DNA of 15,454 bases, from assembly GCA_905235955.1 (NCBI GenBank), contig CAJONN010000020.1:1-15454 (forward strand), read 5' to 3'. Position 1 is the stretch's first letter. Every line of letters begins with the position of its first letter. Shown piece after piece: positions 1 to 7,700 of this stretch. Origin of the DNA: an uncultured Marinilabiliaceae bacterium (GTDB lineage: Bacteria; Bacteroidota; Bacteroidia; Bacteroidales; Marinilabiliaceae). The notes below the pieces were generated by a model, which made no database searches, was not told where the DNA came from, and was given only the letters and a program-made list of their open reading frames with translations. The translations under genes were made by a program, and so were the position numbers.

Positions 1-64
1 TTTGTTACTTTTTCTGTCGGCACAGACCCGAAGATGATTGAGCGTAGCGAAATAAAAAGTAAAA
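1..64. repeat. Possible short dispersed repeat with terminal inverted repeats
   Basis: TTACTTTTT at 5-13 is the exact reverse complement of AAAAAGTAA at 54-62. Between them is a comparatively GC-rich core that contains a small CTGT/ACAG hairpin (14-25). The composition differs from the very AT-rich DNA that follows. This layout resembles the short intergenic repeats scattered in Bacteroidales genomes, but only one copy is visible here and the element is cut by the window edge, so the identification is a guess. Confidence 0.25.
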
Positions 65-226
65 TTAATGGGAAGGTCGTATATAGGGACTTGTTTGCAA
101 TACATTTCTACTTGCGAAACTGTAAAAACATAGTGCAAGAAAAAACACAAAATGTATTTATTTGTTATAAAAAACAGACAAACACAGACATAAAAGAAAA
201 AACACGAAAAAACATTCGTGTAAATA
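65..226. other. AT-rich intergenic region with an inverted repeat, no gene
   Basis: No credible coding sequence or tRNA is seen here. The one notable element is a 7-bp inverted repeat, ACACGAA (202-208) and TTCGTGT (215-221) with a 6-nt loop, ending five bases before the tuf -33 box. Read on the minus strand it is followed by TTTTTTCTTTT, so it has the form of a minus-strand intrinsic terminator. It could equally be a dyad operator next to the promoter. Confidence 0.4.
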
Positions 227-255
227 TTGTATTTTATGGAAAAGTAGTAACTTTG
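227..255 (+). promoter_or_regulatory. Bacteroides-type promoter of tuf
   Basis: TTG at 227-229 and TAACTTTG at 248-255 are separated by 18 bases. The second box matches the Bacteroidota primary-sigma -7 consensus TAnnTTTG exactly. Transcription should start about 5-10 bases downstream, giving a tuf leader of roughly 95 nt. It is the only perfect TAnnTTTG box noticed ahead of the + strand genes, so it may also feed the genes after tuf by read-through. Confidence 0.75.
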
Positions 256-282
256 CAACCGAAAAATAAGGGGTGGGTTACT

Positions 283-318
283 ATGCCTACTCATATAGCA
301 TTGATTTTTAATGCATAA
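283..318 (+). other. Possible 11-codon leader ORF in the tuf 5' UTR
   Basis: ATG at 283 opens a frame encoding MPTHIALIFNA and closing with TAA at 316-318, 39 bases before the tuf start. It lies downstream of the predicted transcription start. It is preceded by AAGGGGTGGG, one of the few purine-rich, Shine-Dalgarno-like stretches in the window. A weak hairpin (GCATT 298-302 with AATGC 310-314) overlaps its 3' half. It may be an upstream ORF acting on tuf, or chance. Confidence 0.2.
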
Positions 319-357
319 AATGATAATTAAACACTTAATTGTATAATAATTCGAATT

Positions 358-1545
358 ATGGCTAAAGAAACATTCCAAAGAACCAAGCCACACGTGAACA
401 TTGGTACCATTGGTCACGTCGATCATGGCAAGACTACTCTTACTGCAGCTATTACAACAGTATTGGCAAAGCAGGGTCTTGCAGAGCAAAAGGCTTTTGA
501 TTCTATTGATAACGCACCTGAAGAAAAAGAGCGCGGTATCACTATCAACACTGCACACGTAGAGTATGAAACAGCAAACCGTCACTACGCTCACGTAGAC
601 TGCCCGGGCCACGCTGACTATGTAAAGAACATGGTTACTGGTGCTGCTCAGATGGATGGTGCAATTCTTGTTTGTGCTGCAACTGATGGTCCTATGCCTC
701 AGACACGTGAGCACATTCTTCTTGCACGTCAGGTAAACGTTCCTCGTATCGTAGTATTCATGAACAAAGTGGATATGGTTGACGATGCTGAACTTCTTGA
801 CCTCGTTGAAATGGAGCTTCGTGAACTTCTCTCATTCTATGAATTCGATGGTGACAACTCACCAGTAATTCGTGGTTCAGCTCTTGGTGCACTCAACGGT
901 GAGCCACAGTGGGAAGAGAAAGTAATGGAACTTATGGCAGCTGTTGACGAATGGATTCCACTGCCTCCACGTGATATGGATAAACCATTCCTTATGCCAG
1001 TTGAAGACGTATTCACCATCACTGGTCGTGGTACTGTAGCTACTGGTCGTATCGAGACTGGTGTTGTTCACGTAGGTGACGAACTTCAGATTATCGGTCT
1101 TGGTGCAGAAGGTATGAAGACAACTTGTACTGGTGTAGAAATGTTCCGTAAGATTCTTGACGAAGGTGAAGCTGGCGATAACGTAGGTTTGCTCCTCCGT
1201 GGTATTGAGAAGAAGGACATCAAACGTGGTATGGTTATCGCTAAACCTGGTACAATCACACCTCACACCAAATTCAAGGCTTCAATCTACGTATTGAAGA
1301 AGGAAGAGGGTGGTCGTCATACTCCATTCCAGAACCACTATCGTCCACAGTTCTACCTCCGTACTCTTGACATCACTGGTGAGATTGAATTGCCAGCAAA
1401 CCAAGAGATGGTAATGCCAGGTGATAACGTAGAGATTACAGTATCTCTTATCCACCCAGCAGCATTGAATCAAGGTCTCCGTTTCGCTATCCGCGAAGGT
1501 GGTCGTACAGTAGGTGCAGGTCAGGTAACTGAAATTATCGAATGA
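358..1545 (+). CDS. tuf: Elongation factor Tu
   Basis: This 395-residue GTPase carries aminoacyl-tRNA to the ribosomal A site in the cytoplasm. All G motifs are visible: the P-loop GHVDHGKTT (residues 19-27), switch I RGIT (59-62), DCPGH (81-85) with the catalytic His85, NKVD (136-139) and SAL (174-176). Domains 2 and 3 follow, and the protein ends [10 protein letters not shown]. Length and start are standard for the family. The ATG has no Shine-Dalgarno sequence ahead of it, as is usual in Bacteroidota. A consensus promoter lies about 100 bases upstream. Downstream come a terminator-like hairpin and then tRNA-Trp. Codon use is strongly biased (CGT for Arg, GGT for Gly), as expected for one of the most abundant proteins. 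The assignment is certain. Confidence 0.99.
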   Translation: MAKETFQRTKPHVNIGTIGHVDHGKTTLTAAITTVLAKQGLAEQKAFDSIDNAPEEKERGITINTAHVEYETANRHYAHVDCPGHADYVKNMVTGAAQMDGAILVCAATDGPMPQTREHILLARQVNVPRIVVFMNKVDMVDDAELLDLVEMELRELLSFYEFDGDNSPVIRGSALGALNGEPQWEEKVMELMAAVDEWIPLPPRDMDKPFLMPVEDVFTITGRGTVATGRIETGVVHVGDELQIIGLGAEGMKTTCTGVEMFRKILDEGEAGDNVGLLLRGIEKKDIKRGMVIAKPGTITPHTKFKASIYVLKKEEGGRHTPFQNHYRPQFYLRTLDITGEIELPANQEMVMPGDNVEITVSLIHPAALNQGLRFAIREGGRTVGAGQVTEIIE

Positions 1546-1602
1546 TATTAAAATAAGTTATCTATCATATCAATGATAGGAGTTTAATCTCCTATCATTT
1601 TT
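1542..1602 (+). terminator. Hairpin terminator or attenuator after tuf
   Basis: AATGATAGGAG (1572-1582) pairs perfectly with CTCCTATCATT (1589-1599) around a 6-nt loop, an 11-bp stem running into TTTTT (1598-1602). The last T is the base before tRNA-Trp. Two further copies of the same motif, ATGATA (1542-1547, over the tuf stop codon) and CTATCAT (1562-1568), allow a competing hairpin: 1562-1568 can pair with 1573-1579. No promoter is visible between the hairpin and the tRNA, so downstream genes seem to depend on read-through. Confidence 0.7.
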
Positions 1603-1675
1603 ACGGGTGTAGCTCAGTTGGTAGAGCACTGGTCTCCAAAACCAGGTGTCGGGAGTTCGAGCCTCTCCTCCCGTG
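1603..1675 (+). tRNA. trnW: tRNA-Trp (CCA anticodon)
   Basis: The 73-nt cloverleaf has a 7-bp acceptor stem, a D stem GCTC/GAGC, an anticodon stem CTGGT/ACCAG around the loop CTCCAAA (anticodon CCA, reading UGG), a 5-nt variable loop and a T arm GGGAG/CTCTC with loop TTCGAGC. The A1-U72 pair and discriminator G73 agree with known tryptophanyl-tRNA synthetase identity elements. Position 6:67 of the acceptor stem is a U-U mismatch. The 3' CCA is not encoded (CAA follows G73) and must be added afterwards. A tRNA-Trp just upstream of secE is a common bacterial arrangement. It is probably cut out of a longer transcript that also carries secE-nusG. Confidence 0.95.
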
Positions 1676-1697
1676 CAAAAGATACGGAAAAAACATT

Positions 1698-1892
1698 ATG
1701 AGTAAGATAGTAAACTACTTTAAAGACGTATATAACGAACTTGTCAACAAAACTTCGTGGCCAACAGGAAGTGAACTGACAAATAGCGCTATAGTAGTAA
1801 TGGTAGCATCAGTTATCATTGCATGTGTAGTAATGCTTATGGATTTGGTTTCAGAGTATGCGCTCAAGTTTATATACAACGGATTGTATTAA
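1698..1892 (+). CDS. secE: Preprotein translocase subunit SecE
   Basis: This 64-residue inner-membrane protein is the essential SecE subunit that clamps the SecY channel for protein export. It has the short single-spanning form found outside gammaproteobacteria: an amphipathic N-terminal helix with the conserved NELVNKTSWPT stretch (residues 13-23), then one hydrophobic membrane segment at about residues 30-50, and a short C-terminal tail. The ATG starts 22 bases after the tRNA, and the gene ends 8 bases before nusG, so tRNA-Trp, secE and nusG are probably co-transcribed. Identification rests on the family motif, size and the secE-nusG pairing. Confidence 0.95.
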   Translation: MSKIVNYFKDVYNELVNKTSWPTGSELTNSAIVVMVASVIIACVVMLMDLVSEYALKFIYNGLY

Positions 1893-1900
1893 TAAGATAA

Positions 1901-2446
1901 ATGGCTGAGATAGTAAAACATTGGTATGTCCTACGTGCCATAGGCGGTAAGGAGAAGAAAGCTGCCGAAGCGCTTGATGCAGAGATAGCTCGCAATGGCA
2001 TGAGTGATATTGTCAGTCCTGCCGTAGTTCCAGTTGAGCATGTATATCAGCAGCGCAACGGGAAGAAAGTAATGAAAGAGAAAATACTCTTCAGTGGCTA
2101 TGTATTTGTAGAGGCAGCACTTGACAAGGAGGCAGAGTACATTATAAGCAATGTACCCAATATAATAGACTTCCTCAGAGATAAGAAAAATAATCCAGAG
2201 CCAATGCGCGCATCAGAAGTAGCCCGAATGATAGGCAAAGCTGATGAGCTTAGCGATGAGACATTAGACATAGAGGTACCTTTTGTTGTTGGCGAGACAG
2301 TAAAAGTTACCGATGGTCCGTTCAATGGTTTTAGTGGAGAAATAGAAGGAATCAATTCAGAGAAGAAGACATTATCAGTAATGGTAAAAATCTTTGGCAG
2401 AAAAACGCCTCTCGAATTGCAATACCTTCAAGTAGAAAAAGAATAA
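1901..2446 (+). CDS. nusG: Transcription termination/antitermination factor NusG
   Basis: This 181-residue protein binds RNA polymerase across the cleft and modulates pausing, Rho-dependent termination and coupling to the ribosome. The N-terminal NGN domain begins HWYVLRAIGGKE (residues 7-18) and includes LFSGYVFVEA (63-72). A linker of about 15 residues leads to the C-terminal KOW domain, which carries the signature GETVKVTDGPFNGFSG (131-146). Its length is typical of the family. It starts 8 bases after secE and precedes rplK, the standard bacterial order, and its partner polymerase subunits are encoded further along the same strand. Nothing unusual is seen. Confidence 0.98.
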   Translation: MAEIVKHWYVLRAIGGKEKKAAEALDAEIARNGMSDIVSPAVVPVEHVYQQRNGKKVMKEKILFSGYVFVEAALDKEAEYIISNVPNIIDFLRDKKNNPEPMRASEVARMIGKADELSDETLDIEVPFVVGETVKVTDGPFNGFSGEIEGINSEKKTLSVMVKIFGRKTPLELQYLQVEKE

Positions 2447-2537
2447 TCGGCAGTCGAGTATCAAATGCTTCCTCTATCGTGAGATAGACCTATACAGGCT
2501 GTAAATTATATAATTAATTAAATTAAGAATTGCTACA
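2447..2537 (+). promoter_or_regulatory. Possible structured leader ahead of rplK-rplA
   Basis: The 91-base nusG-rplK gap can fold into an outer stem, GCAGTC (2450-2455) with GGCTGT (2497-2502, two wobbles), enclosing a 6-bp hairpin TCTATC (2473-2478)/GATAGA (2483-2488) with loop GTGA. In other bacteria ribosomal protein L1 represses this operon by binding a leader that mimics its 23S site; this is the expected place for such a site. The L1 recognition motif is not convincingly recognised. No T-run follows, so it is not a terminator, and no TAnnTTTG promoter is seen. Confidence 0.3.
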
Positions 2538-2981
2538 ATGGCTAAAGAAGTAGAAACCTTTATCAAACTTCAAGTTAAAGGTGGTGCCGCAAATCCTTCG
2601 CCCCCGATTGGTCCAGCATTGGGCTCAAAGGGTGTGAATATCATGGAGTTCTGCAAGCAGTTCAATGCTCGTACACAGGACAAAGCTGGTAAGATATTGC
2701 CAGTTGTCATAACAGTCTACAAGGACAAATCTTTTGATTTCGTAGTAAAGACTCCTCCAGCAGCAGTGCAGGTATTGGAAGCAGCGAAAGCAAAGGTTGG
2801 TTCAGCAGAGCCAAACCGCAAAAAGGTTGGTTCATTGTCATGGGATCAGGTTAAGACCATAGCTCAAGACAAGATGGCTGATATGAACTGTTTTACAGTT
2901 GAATCTGCAATGAGGATGATTGCTGGTACTGCCAGAAGTATGGGTATAACCGTGACAGGTGAATTCCCAAGCAATAACTAA
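2538..2981 (+). CDS. rplK: 50S ribosomal protein L11
   Basis: This 147-residue protein binds the GTPase-associated region of 23S rRNA at the base of the L12 stalk and supports factor-dependent GTP hydrolysis and the stringent response. The N-terminal domain contains the proline-rich segment [11 protein letters not shown] (residues 19-29) that forms part of the thiostrepton and micrococcin site. The C-terminal RNA-binding domain, about residues 75-147, ends in a segment containing the conserved [11 protein letters not shown]. The length is standard. The gene sits 19 bases before rplA and probably forms a unit with it. Confidence 0.99.
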   Translation: MAKEVETFIKLQVKGGAANPSPPIGPALGSKGVNIMEFCKQFNARTQDKAGKILPVVITVYKDKSFDFVVKTPPAAVQVLEAAKAKVGSAEPNRKKVGSLSWDQVKTIAQDKMADMNCFTVESAMRMIAGTARSMGITVTGEFPSNN

Positions 2982-3000
2982 TTAATACCTTTTTGCGACA

Positions 3001-3696
3001 ATGACTAAACTAACAAAAAATAGAAAGTTAGCTTTAAGCAAGATCGACACCAACAAACTCTATAGCATTGAAGAGGCAGCAACTCTTGTAAAAGAGGTTA
3101 CAACTACCAAATTTGATGCATCAATAGATGTTGATGTTCGTTTGGGTGTAGACCCTCGCAAAGCCAACCAGATGGTACGTGGCGTATGTACACTTCCTCA
3201 TGGTTCAGGCAAGCAAGTAAGAGTACTTGTACTCTGTACACCTGACAAAGAGGCTGAAGCTAAGGCAGCTGGCGCTGACTATGTTGGTCTTGATGAATAC
3301 ATCGAGAAGATCAAAGGCGGCTGGACAGATGTTGATGTTATCATAACAATGCCAAGCATCATGGCAAAAGTAGGTGCTCTAGGTAGAGTATTGGGTCCTC
3401 GTGGTCTTATGCCAAACCCCAAGAGTGGTACTGTAACTATGGATGTGGCAAAAGCGGTAACAGAAGTAAAAGCTGGTAAAATCGATTTTAAGGTTGATAA
3501 ATTCGGTATTGTACACGCTTCTGTAGGCAAAGTATCATTCGATGCTCAGAAGATAGTAGACAATGTAAAAGAGTTTATTAGCGTTATATTGAAGTTGAAA
3601 CCTTCGTCAGCGAAAGGTACTTATGTAAAGAGTGTGTTTGTATCAAGCACAATGAGTCCTGGTGTTCATATAGACTTCAAGTCAGTTGAAGCTTAA
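3001..3696 (+). CDS. rplA: 50S ribosomal protein L1
   Basis: This 231-residue protein forms the mobile L1 stalk of the large subunit, which handles deacylated tRNA at the E site; in many bacteria it also represses its own operon. The L1 signature spans residues 114-141, including [19 protein letters not shown] and MPNPK. The second domain is inserted in the middle of the chain as usual for the family. Length is normal. A start at ATG 3001 gives the standard N-terminus MTKLTKNRK. It lies 19 bases after rplK and 27 bases before rplJ. Confidence 0.99.
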   Translation: MTKLTKNRKLALSKIDTNKLYSIEEAATLVKEVTTTKFDASIDVDVRLGVDPRKANQMVRGVCTLPHGSGKQVRVLVLCTPDKEAEAKAAGADYVGLDEYIEKIKGGWTDVDVIITMPSIMAKVGALGRVLGPRGLMPNPKSGTVTMDVAKAVTEVKAGKIDFKVDKFGIVHASVGKVSFDAQKIVDNVKEFISVILKLKPSSAKGTYVKSVFVSSTMSPGVHIDFKSVEA

Positions 3697-3723
3697 TTGT
3701 TAAACGTTTGAATAAAAGGAATC

Positions 3724-4239
3724 ATGAGAAAAGAAGATAAAAACACTCTTATACAAAGTCTCGCAGAGACGATCAAATCATACGCACATTTCTATGTAGT
3801 AGATATTGAAGGTCTCAATGCAGAGGTTACAAGTAAGCTCCGCCGCGAAAGCTTTGGTAAAGAAGTAAAACTGCTTGTAGTAAAGAATTCTCTTTTGAAG
3901 AAGGCTTTGGAGCAAGTTGAGGGTGATTTCACTGAACTCAATGCAGCTTTGAAGGGCAACACAGCAGTAATGCTTTCAAATGTAGGCAATGTACCTGCAA
4001 AATTGATCAAAGCATTTGCAGCAGAAAACGAGAAGCCAGTTCTCAAAGGTGCATATGTAGAGCAATCAATATATGTTGGTGCTCAGAACCTCGAAGCTCT
4101 TGTATCAATCAAGAGCAAGGAAGAACTCATTGGCGACATCGTTGCACTCCTCCAGTCACCAGCCAAGAATGTTGTATCAGCTCTTCAGAGCGGTGCAAAT
4201 ACCATCCATGGCGTGCTAGAAACATTAAGTAAAAAGTAA
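3724..4239 (+). CDS. rplJ: 50S ribosomal protein L10
   Basis: This 171-residue protein is the base of the ribosomal stalk: its N-terminal domain binds 23S rRNA and its C-terminal helix carries L7/L12 dimers. It starts MRKEDKNTLIQSLAETIK and contains the LRRE(S)FGKEVKLLVVKNSL region typical of the family, then the GNTAVM segment. The helical tail, about residues 138-171, ends in LETLSKK. In many bacteria a leader of well over 100 nt ahead of rplJ mediates repression by the L10-L12 complex. Here the gap to rplA is only 27 bases, so a leader of that kind would have to lie inside rplA or be absent. Confidence 0.98.
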   Translation: MRKEDKNTLIQSLAETIKSYAHFYVVDIEGLNAEVTSKLRRESFGKEVKLLVVKNSLLKKALEQVEGDFTELNAALKGNTAVMLSNVGNVPAKLIKAFAAENEKPVLKGAYVEQSIYVGAQNLEALVSIKSKEELIGDIVALLQSPAKNVVSALQSGANTIHGVLETLSKK

Positions 4240-4270
4240 TTATTTAGAAACACATTAATTTTAGAATAAA

Positions 4271-4645
4271 ATGGCAGATATAAAGGCTCTTGCAGAAGAA
4301 TTGGTTAATCTTACTGTAAAAGAAGTAAACGAACTTGCAGAAGTTCTCAAAAATGAATACGGTATCGAACCAGCAGCTGCAGCAGTAGCAGTAGCAGCTC
4401 CAGCAGCAGGCGGCGCAGCAGCAGCAGCAGAGCAGACTGAATTCGACGTTATCCTCAAGAGCGCAGGTGCTCAGAAGCTTGGCGTTGTAAAAGCAGTAAA
4501 AGAGAACGCAGGTCTCGGTTTGAAGGAAGCTAAAGAACTCGTTGACAAAGCTCCTGTAGCTGTAAAAGAGAAGATTTCTAAGGCTGACGCTGAGGCACTG
4601 AAAGCTAAGCTTGAAGAGGCTGGTGCTGAAGTTGAACTTAAGTAA
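4271..4645 (+). CDS. rplL: 50S ribosomal protein L7/L12
   Basis: This 124-residue protein is present in several copies as dimers on L10 and recruits translation GTPases. The N-terminal dimerisation helices occupy residues 1-32. A flexible hinge almost entirely of Ala, Val, Gly and Pro covers about 33-56; its GCA/GCT-rich codons make a low-complexity DNA stretch near 4372-4431. The C-terminal factor-binding domain (57-124) has the conserved [12 protein letters not shown] (81-92). It lies 31 bases after rplJ. A 97-base gap holding a terminator-like hairpin separates it from rpoB, which fits its need for several copies per ribosome. Confidence 0.99.
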   Translation: MADIKALAEELVNLTVKEVNELAEVLKNEYGIEPAAAAVAVAAPAAGGAAAAAEQTEFDVILKSAGAQKLGVVKAVKENAGLGLKEAKELVDKAPVAVKEKISKADAEALKAKLEEAGAEVELK

Positions 4646-4667
4646 TAACGATTCCTGTAAAGGATGT

Positions 4668-4702
4668 GGTTTGGGACACAATCATAGTGTCTCAAACCTT
4701 TT
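4668..4702 (+). terminator. Partial terminator (attenuator) between rplL and rpoB
   Basis: GGTTTGGGACAC (4668-4679) pairs with GTGTCTCAAACC (4687-4698), a 12-bp stem with one G-U wobble and a 7-nt loop, followed by TTTT (4699-4702) and a T-rich stretch. In E. coli an attenuator at the same junction keeps rpoBC expression below that of the ribosomal protein genes, and this is its likely counterpart. No TAnnTTTG promoter is seen between the hairpin and rpoB, so rpoB probably relies on read-through. Confidence 0.75.
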
Positions 4703-4742
4703 CGTGTTTCTTTTGTTAAGTTCACTTAATTAAGTTGTTTAG

Positions 4743-7700
4743 ATGAGTCCGATCAAAGCCGAAAGAGTTACTTTTTCTACTTTAAAAAAGCCATTAGAAT
4801 TCAATGACTTTCTTGAAGTACAGTTAAAGTCGTTCCGTGAGTTGTTCCAATTGGGGACAACACCTGAAGACCGCAAAAAAGAGGGGTTATATCAAGTTTT
4901 TGTAGAAAACTTCCCCATCAATGACACGAGAAACAATTTTGTTCTCGAATTTTTGGATTATTGCATTGATCCACCACGTTACACCATTCAAGAGTGTCTT
5001 GAACAGGGATTGACATATAATGTTCCCTTGAAGGCAACTCTCAAATTGTCGTGCAACGACCCTGAACATGAAGATTTTGACACTGTTGTTCAGGATGTTT
5101 ATCTCGGTATGATTCCATACATGACCGAAAAAGGTAGTTTTATTATCAATGGCGCAGAACGCGTTATTGTTTCGCAGTTGCACCGTTCGCCCGGTGTCTT
5201 CTTCGGACAAAGCGTACACGCTAATGGTACTAAACTTTATTCGGCCAGAATTATACCTTTCAAAGGCTCTTGGATTGAATTTGCCACCGACATTAACAAT
5301 GTGATGCATGCATATATTGACCGTAAGAAGAAACTTCCGGTTACTACAATGTTGCGTGCTATCGGATTTGAGTCGGATAAAGATATATTGGAGATTTTTG
5401 GTCTTGCTGATGAGATAAAGGTAAACAAGGCCAATCTCAAAAAATGTGTTGGTCGCAAACTCGCAGCTCGTGTGCTCAAATCGTGGTCAGAAGACTTCGT
5501 AGATGAGGATACGGGTGAGGTTGTTTCTATCGAACGTAACGAGATTATTGTCGACCGCGAAACTATTCTTCTCGAAGAAAATATCGACGCTATTGTTGAC
5601 TCTGGTGCTAAGACTATTCTATTGCACAAAGAGGCACAAGGTTTGGCCGATTATGCTATTATATACAATTCGTTGCAAAAAGACCCTTGCAACTCTGAGA
5701 AAGAGGCTGTTGTCTACATCTATCGTCAGCTGCGCAATGCTGATCCACCCGATGAGGCTACAGCTCGCGACGTTATTGAGAAGCTATTCTTCTCTGACAA
5801 ACGTTATGACTTGGGCGAAGTTGGTCGTTTCCGTTTGAACCAAAAATTAGGTCTCGACATCGACCCATCTATCCGTGTCCTCACCAAAGAGGATATGATA
5901 GAGATTATCAAGCACCTTATCGAATTGCTCAACTCAAAAGCCGATGTAGACGATATCGACCACTTGAGCAACCGCCGTGTTCGCACTGTAGGTGAGCAAC
6001 TTGCCAACCAATTTAGCATAGGTTTGGCTCGTATGTCGCGCACCATTCGTGAGCGTATGAATGTGCGTGATAATGAGGTATTTACTCCTATCGACTTGAT
6101 TAACAGCAAAACTCTTGCTTCGGTTATAAACAGCTTCTTTGCAACCAACGCATTGTCGCAGTTTATGGACCAAATCAACCCACTTGCTGAGGTTACTCAC
6201 AAGCGTCGTTTCTCAGCACTCGGTCCTGGCGGTTTGTCGCGCGACCGTGCTGGTTTCGAGGTTCGCGACGTACACTATACTCACTATGGTCGTCTGTGTC
6301 CTATTGAGTCTCCTGAAGGTCCGAACATTGGTCTGATTTCTTCGCTTACTATTTTTGCTAAGGTTGATGACCTCGGATTTATCGAAACTCCTTATCGTAA
6401 AGTTGTCAATGGTAAAGTTGACTTCTCAAACGAAGGTTTGAAATATTATTCGGCTGAAGAAGAAGAACACAAGATTGTAGCTCAGGCTTGTACTCCGATG
6501 GACGATGAAGGCAACTTCTTGTCAGACAGAGTAAAAGCTCGTCAAGATAGTGACTTCCCTGTAGTAGAGAAGGAGAAAGTAGAGCTTATCGACGTAGCAG
6601 CAAACCAGATAGCATCTGTAGCATCGTCACTCATTCCGTTCTTGGAACACGACGACGCAAACCGTGCACTTATGGGTTCGAACATGATGCGCCAAGCTGT
6701 GCCTATCTTGCGTCCTGAGTCGCCTATCGTTGGTACTGGCTTGGAAGAGCCTATCATCAGATTCTCGCGCACTCAGTTCACTGCCGAAAAAGATGGTGTA
6801 ATAGACTATGTAGATGCAAATGAAATTGTTGTACGCTACGATTACACTGAAGATGAAAAGTTTGTAAAATTTGAACCAGATACAAAACGCTATGTTTTGC
6901 CTAAGTTCCAAAAGACAAACCAAAGTTCGACTATCGACTTGCGCCCTATCGTAAAGAAAGGTCAGCGCGTAGTCAAAGGTCAGGTTTTGACAGAGGGTTA
7001 TTCATCACAAAATGGTGAGTTGGCTTTGGGTCGAAACCTCAAAGTAGCATTCATGCCTTGGAAGGGTTACAACTTTGAGGACGCCATAGTATTGTCGCAA
7101 CGCATTGTACGTGAAGATATTTTCACTTCAGTGCATGTAGACGAATATTCGCTTGAAGTGCGCGACACTAAGCGTGGTATGGAGGAATTGACCTCAGATA
7201 TTCCGAACGTAAGTGAAGATGCTACAAAAGATCTTGACGAAAATGGTATCATCAGAATTGGTGCTCACATCAAGCCGGGTGATATATTGATAGGCAAGAT
7301 TACTCCAAAAGGCGAAAGCGATCCGACACCAGAAGAGAAGTTGCTACGTGCTATCTTTGGAGACAAAGCAGGTGATGTAAAAGATGCTTCACTCAAAGCT
7401 ACACCTTCACTTCATGGCGTTATTATTGGCAGAAAGCTCTATTCACGCATAATAAAAGACAAACGTTCTCGTACTACAGAGAAAGAGGCAATAGCTAAGA
7501 TTGACGAAGAGTTCCAGCAGAATGTTGACGAACTTCGCCGAGTATTGATCTCGAAACTCCTCCAAGTATTGGATGGTAAAGTATCTCAGGGCGTGAAAGA
7601 TTACTATGGTGTTGACGTAGTTGCAAAGAATGTGAAGTTTACTCAGAACATTTTGAACGATATCAACTACCAAACAGTAAACCCTGCTAAATGGATTTCT

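Noticed and set aside
111..139. Hairpin CTTGC/GCAAG
   Set aside because: Only five pairs across a 19-nt AT-rich loop; not distinguishable from chance.
34..318. Open frame of 94 codons before tuf
   Set aside because: It runs through the tuf promoter and A-rich spacer, has low-complexity Lys/Asn-rich composition and resembles no known family.
3697..3723. L10-type ribosomal leader before rplJ
   Set aside because: The gap is only 27 bases, too short for the usual leader, and no supporting fold was seen.
4372..4431. GCA-rich tandem-like repeat
   Set aside because: It encodes the normal Ala-rich hinge of L7/L12 and needs no separate explanation.
4244..4681. Long minus-strand frames opposite rplL
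   Set aside because: Cys-rich or Ala/Ser-rich products arise from the antisense of the GCA-rich hinge codons; they are shadows of rplL.
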